Shown here one piece after another: positions 42,195-49,904 of a stretch of DNA of 64,000 nucleotides (position 1 is the stretch's first letter; every line of letters begins with the position of its first letter). Under the pieces are notes generated by a model, which saw only the letters and a program-made list of their open reading frames with translations, searched no databases and was not told where the DNA came from. Source of the stretch: Bacteroides stercoris ATCC 43183 (GTDB lineage Bacteria > Bacteroidota > Bacteroidia > Bacteroidales > Bacteroidaceae); assembly GCF_025147325.1 (NCBI RefSeq), contig NZ_CP102262.1:3286001-3350000 (forward strand), in the 5' to 3' direction. The position numbers and the translations under genes are program-made.

Positions 42195-42641
42195 ATGGCT
42201 ACAAGAAAAAGCTTTGACAAAGAGCGGTGGGAAGCTATGACAGGTATGGAAATGTCACAGCTCCTTCCTGAGTGTGAAAACCCTGAAAGTGCAGGAGAGG
42301 TTACTGACCATGCCGGGAATGAAATCCTGCCAACAGTCACGGAACAATCCGGGATCCAGGAGCCGGCAGAGAAAGACGGTTTCGCTCCTGCATCCAAGTG
42401 CCGGATTAGCGGCAGGCAACGCAGGCTGTCACTGGAAGAGTACCGCAGCACATTCCTGCAAGTTCCCAGAATAGAAGACCGCAAGCCCGTATTCGTGAGC
42501 TGCGAGGTAAGGGACAGGCTGGACGAGTATGTCCGCAAGCTCGGAAGCCGGAGGATGAGCGTTTCAGGACTGCTGGAAAATATCGCCCGGCAGCATCTTG
42601 AAATCTATTCGGAAGACTTCGAGCGGTGGCGCAAACTGTAA
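42195..42641 (+). CDS. DUF3408 mobilisation-associated protein
   Basis: The 148-residue protein has a disordered acidic first half. Its C-terminal DUF3408 part is RRLSLEEYRSTFLQVPRIEDRKPVFVSCEVRDRLDEYVRKLGSRRMSVSGLLENIARQHLE, which looks like a ribbon-helix-helix. DUF3408 genes sit ahead of MobC/relaxase genes in Bacteroides conjugative and mobilisable elements. It lies 210 bases upstream of mobC with the oriT-like hairpin between them. Confidence 0.85.
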   Translation: MATRKSFDKERWEAMTGMEMSQLLPECENPESAGEVTDHAGNEILPTVTEQSGIQEPAEKDGFAPASKCRISGRQRRLSLEEYRSTFLQVPRIEDRKPVFVSCEVRDRLDEYVRKLGSRRMSVSGLLENIARQHLEIYSEDFERWRKL

Positions 42642-42737
42642 AAGACACCCGGTGCAAAATCCATCCGCATCATGGAATGATGGCATTCCGGCATTCAGAA
42701 CCCGCCAGAGGCGGTCAACGGACGGAACATCAGTTTC

Positions 42738-42790
42738 GGGAGTTAGCGAGGTTATCTTTCGGGCATCCCGAAAACCTCGCTCCACTCCCG
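42738..42790. promoter_or_regulatory. oriT-like extended hairpin
   Basis: Three nested arms pair: GGGAGT (42738-42743) with 42784-42789, AGCGAGGTT (42745-42753) with 42773-42781, and TTTCGGG (42757-42763) with 42767-42773. It lies directly upstream of the MobC and relaxase genes, the usual place of a transfer origin. The nick site is not identified. It might also be a terminator or attenuator. Confidence 0.5.
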
Positions 42791-42851
42791 GAGTCGCGGA
42801 GGCAATCCGCTCCCAACGGTCGCAGATTGCAGGACATATCATCACAGTAAA

Positions 42852-43253
42852 ATGACCAATCACAGTAAACCAAGTAATATGAGTGACAAGGATAAAACCA
42901 GACCCAGAGGCAGACCGAAAGCAAGTGGTATCCGCAAGCTTTCCAAATCCGTGACGGTAAAGTTCTCCAGGATTGATTACGAGCGGTTGCTGCACCGCAG
43001 CAGACAGGCGAACCGCACATTGGCGGAGTTCATCCGGGAAGCCGCATTCGAAGCAAGGATTGTGGCCAGGCATTCGACGGAGGAAGCAGCCGTCATACGC
43101 AATCTTGTGGGAATGGCGAACAACCTGAACCAGCTTGCCAGGCTGTCCCACCAGACAGGATTCTACCGGACAAGGAATGCCGTCATGGAACTGCTCGAAA
43201 AGCTGAAAGTGATCATGAACGAATATAAAAAAGTGGAAAGGAGAAATACATGA
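42852..43253 (+). CDS. MobC-like relaxosome accessory protein
   Basis: The 133-residue protein has a basic, AT-hook-like opening (KTRPRGRPKASGIRKLSKSVTVKFSRIDYERLL) and a ribbon-helix-helix. The MobC signature is RHSTEEAAVIRNLVGMANNLNQLARLSHQTG. It binds the transfer origin and helps the relaxase nick it. The relaxase start overlaps its stop by four bases. The second ATG (MSDKDK) is an alternative start. Confidence 0.9.
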   Translation: MTNHSKPSNMSDKDKTRPRGRPKASGIRKLSKSVTVKFSRIDYERLLHRSRQANRTLAEFIREAAFEARIVARHSTEEAAVIRNLVGMANNLNQLARLSHQTGFYRTRNAVMELLEKLKVIMNEYKKVERRNT

Positions 43254-44206
43254 TAGGCAAAATCAAGAAAGGCAAATCCTTTGGCGGTTGCATCCGCTAC
43301 GTGATGGGAAAGGACAATGCCGAGATCATCGGTTCCGATGGCGTATTGCTGGGCAATAACCGTGAAATAGCGGACAGTTTCAACTGCCAGTGCCTGCTTA
43401 ATCCGAAGATAAAACAGCCCGTCGGACACATCGCGTTAAGCTTCAAACCGGAAGACAAGCCGGTATTGAGCAATGAATTCATGGCTAAGATAGCGATGGA
43501 ATACATGGATCTGATGGGCATCAGGAACACCCAGTTCATACTGGTAAGGCATCACCATACCGACAATCCGCATTGCCATCTGGTCTATAACCGCATCGGT
43601 TATGATGGTAAAGTAATCTCCTCACAGGGCGATTACAAGCGTAATGAGATTGCCACCAAAAGACTTAAAGACAAGTACGGACTGACCTATGCGGAGGATA
43701 AAGGCAAAACCAATGTAACGAAACTGCATGATTCGGAACGCATTAAATACGAGATTTATCATGCCGTGAAGCAAGCGTTGAAACGCGCCAGGACATGGAA
43801 AGAACTTGTGGTCGGTCTGGCCTTGCAGGGTATAAAACTGGAATTTGTCGGAAGAGGCGGCAAAATGAAATCCGCCGGTGACATTCAAGGCATACGCCTT
43901 ACCAAAGACGGCCTGACCTTCAAAGGCTCGCAAATCAGCAGGGAGTTCAGCTTTGCAAAACTGAATGCCATTCTGGGCGGAAACAGTCCGGATACCGGAG
44001 TGGATTTAGAGGTTAAAAAGCAAAATCAAGCTCCGTCAAACCGCAACCGGAAGGAACAGGAACCATCCAATATGGCATTTATTGAAAGCAACGGACTGGG
44101 GTTGTTTTCTTCTTTTGGCGAGTCTGTTCCGGAAGAACAGATCCCGTATGACGAACTGCTGCGCAAGCGCAAGAAGAAAAAGAAACGGAAAGGGCTTGGA
44201 TTATAA
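43250..44206 (+). CDS. Relaxase / mobilisation nuclease (MOBP-like)
   Basis: The 318-residue protein has the relaxase opening MIGKIKKGKSFGGCIRYVMGKDNAEIIG and the histidine motif LVRHHHTDNPHCHLVYNRIG that binds the metal. The domain ends near residue 250, and a variable tail with RKRKKKKKRKG follows. It nicks DNA at oriT and leads it into the recipient using a helper conjugative element, since no transfer channel genes are present here. Confidence 0.93.
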   Translation: MIGKIKKGKSFGGCIRYVMGKDNAEIIGSDGVLLGNNREIADSFNCQCLLNPKIKQPVGHIALSFKPEDKPVLSNEFMAKIAMEYMDLMGIRNTQFILVRHHHTDNPHCHLVYNRIGYDGKVISSQGDYKRNEIATKRLKDKYGLTYAEDKGKTNVTKLHDSERIKYEIYHAVKQALKRARTWKELVVGLALQGIKLEFVGRGGKMKSAGDIQGIRLTKDGLTFKGSQISREFSFAKLNAILGGNSPDTGVDLEVKKQNQAPSNRNRKEQEPSNMAFIESNGLGLFSSFGESVPEEQIPYDELLRKRKKKKKRKGLGL

Positions 44207-44260
44207 GTCTGCCCCAAACAATCAATCATTAAAGTGTAAAACGTTAAAGTCAATGAATTT

Positions 44261-45058
44261 ATGAAACAGGAAGAGTTTATGGAAAGCATCTACGGATGCC
44301 TGGAGAGAATCGAAAACAAGATAAACGGGCTGTCCATGCCTCAATCGGCGGGCGGTGATGCCGAAGCGGACAAAGAGGTCATACAGGAACTGAATGCCTT
44401 AAAGACAGGCTTCAAACGTGTGCTGGAGGCTCTTGTCATGATCAAGGGCGATACAGCCAATCTACTGAAAAGAAACTCCATGCCGGACAAGTTCATGGAA
44501 ACCCTGTCTGTATTGAAAAGCGAACAGCAGGCGTACCACAAGAATCAGAACGAGTTCCTGGAACGGTTCGCCCAAACAGAGAAAGACACCATCCTGCACA
44601 TATCGGAGAAGATGGAATCGCTTTCTACTTCCGTCAGGAACAGGATGGAAGAACCAGATGTAGTCTGTCACAGACACAGCATCAGCATAGATACACCTTA
44701 TATATTCTGGACCCTGATCATACTGGTAACGTACTCAATAGTTGTATCTGTGGCTTTCTACATCGAAAAGCGACCTGATAATGACCGTATGGATAACGAT
44801 TTGAAATACCGCTATATCAAGATGAAAGGTGAAGCCACTCCGAATGAAATATCAGAATTGGAAAACATTTTTGAACTGAACCGTGACAATGCCGGTATTG
44901 AACAGATACGCGAGGACGTGGAGGCATACGAGGATGCCGTCCGGAAGCAGGCTGCCCTTACCGAGCAGGTACGCCTGAAAGAGCAGGCCGCAAAGGAGTT
45001 GGACAGCAAGGCGAAGTCCATCAAAAGCAAGTCTATCGGGAACGAATCTAAAAAATAG
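44261..45058 (+). CDS. Mobilisation-associated membrane coiled-coil protein
   Basis: The 265-residue protein has a helical N-terminal part, one membrane helix near residues 147-165 (YIFWTLIILVTYSIVVSVAFYI) and a long C-terminal coiled coil (AYEDAVRKQAALTEQVRLKEQAAKELDSKAKSIKSKS). It comes between relaxase and integrase, so an accessory role in mobilisation is likely. No family was recognised. Confidence 0.7.
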   Translation: MKQEEFMESIYGCLERIENKINGLSMPQSAGGDAEADKEVIQELNALKTGFKRVLEALVMIKGDTANLLKRNSMPDKFMETLSVLKSEQQAYHKNQNEFLERFAQTEKDTILHISEKMESLSTSVRNRMEEPDVVCHRHSISIDTPYIFWTLIILVTYSIVVSVAFYIEKRPDNDRMDNDLKYRYIKMKGEATPNEISELENIFELNRDNAGIEQIREDVEAYEDAVRKQAALTEQVRLKEQAAKELDSKAKSIKSKSIGNESKK

Positions 45059-45061
45059 CCT

Positions 45062-46264
45062 ATGGCCAGTGTAAAAGCAAAATTCAGACCTTCCGTCATA
45101 GAGGGAAAGGAAGGTACCGTCTATTATCAGATTATCCAGAACCGTGTAATCCGTCAGTTAAAGACGGATTACCGGATATTTGCAGATGAATGGAATGATG
45201 CTGAAAACAATATCATCATCGGTAATTCAGAGCGAAGCAATCTGCTTCTCTCCTTGCAGGAACGTATGAAATGGGACCTGAAGCGGTTTGAAATGACCAT
45301 TCGTAAATTGGGAAATCAGAAAAGTACATTTACGGCGGATGAGATTATTGGTTCCTTTCAGAACGGAACGGATGAACAGTCATTCTTCAACTTCATGCAG
45401 GGTGTCATCGCCCATCTCAGACAGATGGGCAAGATACGCACGGCCGAGAACTATTCCTGCACCCTGAAAAGTTTCATGCAGTTCAGGCAGGACCGGGATA
45501 TTCTGCTGTCTGAAATTGATTCGGATTTGATGCAGCTTTATGAAGCCTATCTTCATGGGAAAGGTGTCGTACGGAATACCAGTTCATTCTATATGCGTAT
45601 TCTGAGGGCGGTATATAACCGTGCCCTGGAAAAGGAACTGGTGGAACAGCGCAATCCTTTCAGGCATGTCTATACGGGAGTGGACAAGACCGTCAAGCGT
45701 GCCGTTCCCTTATCCGCCATCAAGCGCATGAAGAACCTGGATCTGTCTTTGCAGCCTAATCTGGAATTTGCAAGGGACATGTTCCTGTTCAGCTTCTATA
45801 CCCGTGGCATGTCGTTCATAGATATGGCTCACCTGAAAAAGAAAGATCTTCAGAACGGCTTCTTATCGTATCGCAGACGAAAGACCGGGCAGCAGCTGGT
45901 TATCAGGTGGGAAAAATGTATGCAGGAGATTGTCGGCAAGTATCCGGAAAACAGTCTCAGTCCCTATCTTCTGCCAATATTGAAATATCCTTTTGAAGAT
46001 ACGAACAAGCAGTACAGGAATGTGATGTCCGTAATAAACCGGAAACTGAAAGAAATAGCCGGACTGGCCGATATATCCGTTACTCTGAGCATGTACTGTG
46101 CCCGCCATTCATGGGCAAGCGCAGCCAAAAGCAAGAATGTTCCGATTTCCGTCATCAGCGAGGGGATGGGACATGATTCGGAAATGACTACGCAAATTTA
46201 TCTGGCTTCATTGGATAACTCCGTAGTGGACAAGGCTAATTTCAGTATTCTGAGAGAGCTATAA
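45062..46264 (+). CDS. Tyrosine site-specific recombinase, candidate invertase/integrase
   Basis: The 400-residue recombinase has all catalytic positions: Arg in FYTRGMSFIDMAHL, Lys in RRRKTGQQLV, HxxR-like YCARHSWASA, GMGHDSEMTTQIY with the Tyr, and the end LDNSVVDKANFSILREL. This subtype (TRGMSFIDMA) in Bacteroides includes enzymes that flip promoters as well as integrases. The gene lies three bases after the mobilisation gene. Only 30 bases downstream starts a 187-bp inverted-repeat segment holding a promoter. It may serve the mobile element, the switch, or both. Confidence 0.88.
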   Translation: MASVKAKFRPSVIEGKEGTVYYQIIQNRVIRQLKTDYRIFADEWNDAENNIIIGNSERSNLLLSLQERMKWDLKRFEMTIRKLGNQKSTFTADEIIGSFQNGTDEQSFFNFMQGVIAHLRQMGKIRTAENYSCTLKSFMQFRQDRDILLSEIDSDLMQLYEAYLHGKGVVRNTSSFYMRILRAVYNRALEKELVEQRNPFRHVYTGVDKTVKRAVPLSAIKRMKNLDLSLQPNLEFARDMFLFSFYTRGMSFIDMAHLKKKDLQNGFLSYRRRKTGQQLVIRWEKCMQEIVGKYPENSLSPYLLPILKYPFEDTNKQYRNVMSVINRKLKEIAGLADISVTLSMYCARHSWASAAKSKNVPISVISEGMGHDSEMTTQIYLASLDNSVVDKANFSILREL

Positions 46265-46525
46265 TACTACAACTGTTTAGGAAAAGTTGTCATTTCTTGT
46301 TAAGAGAGAGATAAAACATTGCAAATATAAGCAAAATAGATAAATAGACCATATTAAAATGTTTTTTCTTCACACTCAATCATTTAGAAAATTGGTAATA
46401 TTTAGGAAAAATAAAGATTCTAATCGCATAATCTATTAAAAGACAGTACAATTAGGATATAAATCTTCTCTCTTAACAAGAGGTGATGATTTTTATGCGT
46501 ATCAACAAACTTAATAATAATAAAT
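46265..46525. other. Intergenic region with candidate invertible promoter
   Basis: This AT-rich stretch between the recombinase gene and the large operon is occupied by an inverted-repeat-bounded segment (46295-46481). The last 45 bases lead to the first ATG of the operon without any TAnnTTTG box pointing toward it. Confidence 0.7.
46295..46481. promoter_or_regulatory. Candidate invertible promoter (inverton), apparently OFF
   Basis: TCTTGTTAAGAGAGA (46295-46309) is repeated exactly on the other strand at 46467-46481. Just inside the left repeat, CAAATATA at 46322-46329 is the reverse of TATATTTG, a perfect Bacteroides -7 box, now pointing left into the recombinase gene. If the segment flipped, the box would fall near 46447-46454 pointing right and start a transcript about 65 bases before the operon ATG. 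The -33 match is weak (TATG). Confidence 0.65.
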
Positions 46526-47881
46526 ATGAAATACTTTTTTTATAAAACATTAAATCTATGTATTCCAGTCATAGGATTGTTTTTATTATGTACTAGTTGT
46601 AATTCATGTTCAACAAGTGCTCCAGACGACAAATATCTATGTGAATTCCACAATAAATATTTTCAATATACAGGAAATGAATCAAAACTTAATGAGAATG
46701 ATCTGTCTTTGTTTGTAGATTATTCTACTTGCATTACTTTGGGACAACATTCACCATTCTTTCAAAGTTTAGTTCCTTCATTTGTTGCTGCTACAAAACA
46801 CTATTATTCTATAAAAGGGGATAAGATTGTCGAAGAACAAAATATAAGTGTATTTCAAGCATTAAGCAATATAGTAGAGGTAAATTATGCCGACTTAAAG
46901 CAAGCAGCTAATTTAATCGTTAATGGCAACTCTGAAGGTGTGCTTTTAACTGACGGTGAGTATTACCAGAAGAATATAGCTGGTGGCGGAATCAGTGATC
47001 CATATATGGCCAATGCATTCAAACAATGGCTTAAGAAAGGACATGATATATATATACTTGCAGAACCATATTTAGAAGGACCTCAGAAATATAACAAGAA
47101 GAGATTCTATTTCTTGTTTACAGATAGCAGGTTAGAAGGTAATATCTATAAGAGAATATGTGAAACTACTAAATTAGAAAATTATCCGGATGTTGAAATG
47201 TTCCATTTATCGGCAAGTCATCCTACAATTATGGCGGAAAATGGAAAAAGTAAAGTAAATGAAATTGTTTCTGCATCAAACAAAAACTATGGTCTTTATG
47301 AAATTCAAGACTGGCCAGTAGATTGGAAATCTATAGAGGGTTATATTATGGGCGCTGTAGATGAAACAACAGGTGATCCACTGCAATATGGTAATCCTGT
47401 TATCTCCGGCTTAAAGGTCGATAGAAACAGTTATGGAGGTTTTAGAATTTCTGATATATCAGTTAAGGTTTACGATATAAATGCAGACTATAACAACTTC
47501 TACACTGAAACTGAAGCCCCTTCTGGTTTGAATTTGTCTTCTATCAGTTTAACTGAGTCTGTTAATGCATTTGTATATGACAAGGAAGAATTCAACAAAT
47601 ACGGTAATATAAACATACACTTTGATGTTCCTATGTGGAATCCAACTTTCTTATCATGCAAACCGTTTAACTTCACCAAGATAGATATTAATGTATCTGG
47701 TATTGAAAACGTATTTGAGAATTATGAAGAAATGTTCAATTTTGATGCTATAGGTTTACCTGGCAAACAGAACACCTCAGTTTCTGAAAGTGTTAAACAA
47801 GCATTATTTGACAAGGACATACAGAATATGATGAAGAATGCAAATCTGTATACCATCTACATAAAAAGCAATAAATATTAA
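46526..47881 (+). CDS. Lipoprotein with vWA-like domain
   Basis: The 451-residue protein has a lipoprotein signal with Cys near residue 25 (LLCTSCNSC). From about residue 60, LSLFVDYSTCITLG resembles the MIDAS start of a von Willebrand A domain (Asp-x-Ser). GVLLTDGEYYQ near 138 matches the vWA TDG strand, and a RFYFLFTDSRLEG strand follows. The rest (about 230-451) is beta-rich and unrecognised. It would be lipid-anchored in the envelope and bind metal through the vWA fold, as TerY does in Ter systems. It is the first gene after the candidate promoter switch. Confidence 0.6.
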   Translation: MKYFFYKTLNLCIPVIGLFLLCTSCNSCSTSAPDDKYLCEFHNKYFQYTGNESKLNENDLSLFVDYSTCITLGQHSPFFQSLVPSFVAATKHYYSIKGDKIVEEQNISVFQALSNIVEVNYADLKQAANLIVNGNSEGVLLTDGEYYQKNIAGGGISDPYMANAFKQWLKKGHDIYILAEPYLEGPQKYNKKRFYFLFTDSRLEGNIYKRICETTKLENYPDVEMFHLSASHPTIMAENGKSKVNEIVSASNKNYGLYEIQDWPVDWKSIEGYIMGAVDETTGDPLQYGNPVISGLKVDRNSYGGFRISDISVKVYDINADYNNFYTETEAPSGLNLSSISLTESVNAFVYDKEEFNKYGNINIHFDVPMWNPTFLSCKPFNFTKIDINVSGIENVFENYEEMFNFDAIGLPGKQNTSVSESVKQALFDKDIQNMMKNANLYTIYIKSNKY

Positions 47882-47898
47882 TCATTAAATTTTCTATT

Positions 47899-48288
47899 AT
47901 GATAACAAGAATAACAACTTTACCTCAGTTGGAGGCTTTACAAAACAGTACAATGATTTATGCAGTTATCTCAGCGTTAATAGCTTTGTTGATCGCATTC
48001 ATTATTTCTTTCATTATCAAATACCAGGGTGGTCAGGACAAATCTTATATAACCAGAAGAATATGGTTTATAGTCATAGGTATAGTTTCTGCAGCAGGTT
48101 TTTATCTTTATAATGATTTAGTTGTTAAGGGACAGATCGTTAATGCCGGTTTCAAGAGTATGTTTGTTGAAACCAATATTACATGTATTGGGATTCTTCT
48201 TGGAATCTATTTTGTTCTAGGTATTCTGATAATGTTTATCTTCAGAAATTCAAAATTTGGTTCTATTTTAGGTAAGGGGAAAGAATAA
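47899..48288 (+). CDS. Small three-helix membrane protein
   Basis: The 129-residue protein has three to four hydrophobic helices (MIYAVISALIALLIAFIISFII, WFIVIGIVSAAGFYLY, NITCIGILLGIYFVLGILIMFIF) and no recognised domain. It is spaced 17 bases from the lipoprotein gene and 11 from the tubulin-like gene, so it belongs to the operon. It may link envelope and cytoplasmic parts of the system. Confidence 0.7.
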   Translation: MITRITTLPQLEALQNSTMIYAVISALIALLIAFIISFIIKYQGGQDKSYITRRIWFIVIGIVSAAGFYLYNDLVVKGQIVNAGFKSMFVETNITCIGILLGIYFVLGILIMFIFRNSKFGSILGKGKE

Positions 48289-48299
48289 ATAAGTAAGTT

Positions 48300-49898
48300 A
48301 TGGCTCAACAATATTTTGTATTAGGGATTGGTGGTACAGGAATGCGTTGCATTGAATCCCTCATTCATTTATGTGCTATGGGTATGTTTGATGATACAGA
48401 CATACATCTTTTAGCACTTGATACAGATAAAGATAATGGTAATTTTGCCAGATTGAAAGAAGTAAAGGAAGCCTATGTTAAAGCAAAAGGAACTGATGCT
48501 TCACTTCGTACAGCTTTAAACGAAACTTTCTTTTCGGCCAATATCAATTACTATGAATTTTCGCCTAATTATGAAGTCAAGAGCGATTTCATGTCTGTAT
48601 TTAACTATGGGGATACTAAGTTCAATAATCCGGAGCAAACAGCTATAGCGGATTTGGTATTGACTAAAAACGTAGAAACATTTAACCTTCGTCACGGTTA
48701 TAGGGCACAGACCCATCTCGGCTCCATGATGATGTATCATTCAATATTGGAAGCAGCCCGTTCAAATAAAAATTCTGAATTAAAGACATATTTGCAGAAA
48801 CTCATTCAAGTAGCTCAAAATGGAGGTGCTAGAGTATTTATTCTTGGTTCAGTATTTGGTGGAACAGGTGCTTCTTCGATTCCTATCATACCTCAGGCTA
48901 TATCAAAAGCTGCTGAGATAATGAGTAACGGAGCAGTTAATATTCTCAATAATGCATATTTTGGGTCTACATTATTGACTGCCTATTTTAACTTTAAATC
49001 ACCTACAGGAGCAGAATTGGTTAATCAGAAAATTATTGCAACCAGTGATAAATTTGCATTAAACTCTCAGGTTGCAATGATGTTTTATGATGATGACAGT
49101 ACTGTAAAAAGTACATATCAAAAATTTTACATGTTGGGGACTCCTGGTTTGGACTGGAACCCTATGGCTAAAAAGGAACAGTCAGAAACAATTACTGGTG
49201 GTGCAAACCAATGTAATGATTCTCATTATATCGAGCTTATGGCCGCTTGTGCTGCACTTCATTTTCTTAAGGTTCCTGAAGATGATTTACGAACAAGAAA
49301 GCAGAACCATGACACAGAGTATTTGTATAGAGCTGTTGACGACAGTGGAAAATTGGAATTCAGAGATTTTGTTGGCCAAGAAATGGAACAGGAATTTGCT
49401 AAGAAACTTGGTATGCTAACAGTGTTTTCTTTATTCTGCAATGGAGAGGATGATTTTGTTAATAGTGTAAAATCAGGACATCAAAAGGATATTGTGAATT
49501 TCCTGGATATAGATAACACTCAAATCAAGGATGGTGTAAAAGAATATTTTAAATTGTTCCATTTTTCTATTAATCAAGATGACACATTGTATGAAGGTTG
49601 GTTACGTCAGCTTCATAGGTCTGCAGGTGGTGATGATAAGTTCATTCTGAATGCTGCTTTATTTGCACCACAGAAGAAAAAAGAACTAATGAAATACAAG
49701 TGGAATAAGGACTTATATAAAACGACTGGTATAGGCAAAGATAATAAGTTTGATGTTGGATTAATTAGCTCTAAATTTAACGAGTTTAAAAGAGCATTTA
49801 AGGATGAAAACCAAAAAGAAATGCCATCTATGACCAATCGTGGAGAACAATTATATAAAAGAATATATAACACACTTGTTTCACTTTATAAATTCTAA
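48300..49898 (+). CDS. Tubulin/FtsZ-like GTPase-fold protein
   Basis: The 532-residue protein opens QQYFVLGIGGTGMRCIESLIHL, a nucleotide-binding T1 loop. It has the tubulin/FtsZ T4 signature FILGSVFGGTGASSIPIIPQAI near residue 186. It is longer than FtsZ and fits the Tubulin_2-like families found in conflict or stress gene clusters rather than cell-division FtsZ. Acidic DTDKDNG near residue 40 follows the beta2 strand. It would bind GTP and may form filaments. The neighbouring Hsp70/actin-like genes make a cytoskeletal or chaperone assembly likely. Confidence 0.8.
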   Translation: MAQQYFVLGIGGTGMRCIESLIHLCAMGMFDDTDIHLLALDTDKDNGNFARLKEVKEAYVKAKGTDASLRTALNETFFSANINYYEFSPNYEVKSDFMSVFNYGDTKFNNPEQTAIADLVLTKNVETFNLRHGYRAQTHLGSMMMYHSILEAARSNKNSELKTYLQKLIQVAQNGGARVFILGSVFGGTGASSIPIIPQAISKAAEIMSNGAVNILNNAYFGSTLLTAYFNFKSPTGAELVNQKIIATSDKFALNSQVAMMFYDDDSTVKSTYQKFYMLGTPGLDWNPMAKKEQSETITGGANQCNDSHYIELMAACAALHFLKVPEDDLRTRKQNHDTEYLYRAVDDSGKLEFRDFVGQEMEQEFAKKLGMLTVFSLFCNGEDDFVNSVKSGHQKDIVNFLDIDNTQIKDGVKEYFKLFHFSINQDDTLYEGWLRQLHRSAGGDDKFILNAALFAPQKKKELMKYKWNKDLYKTTGIGKDNKFDVGLISSKFNEFKRAFKDENQKEMPSMTNRGEQLYKRIYNTLVSLYKF

Positions 49899-49904
49899 TT
49901 CATT

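Noticed and set aside
48300..49898. TubZ-type plasmid partition protein
   Set aside because: There is no TubR-like DNA-binding gene or iteron centromere nearby, and the operon partners are Hsp70-like and TerD-like proteins.
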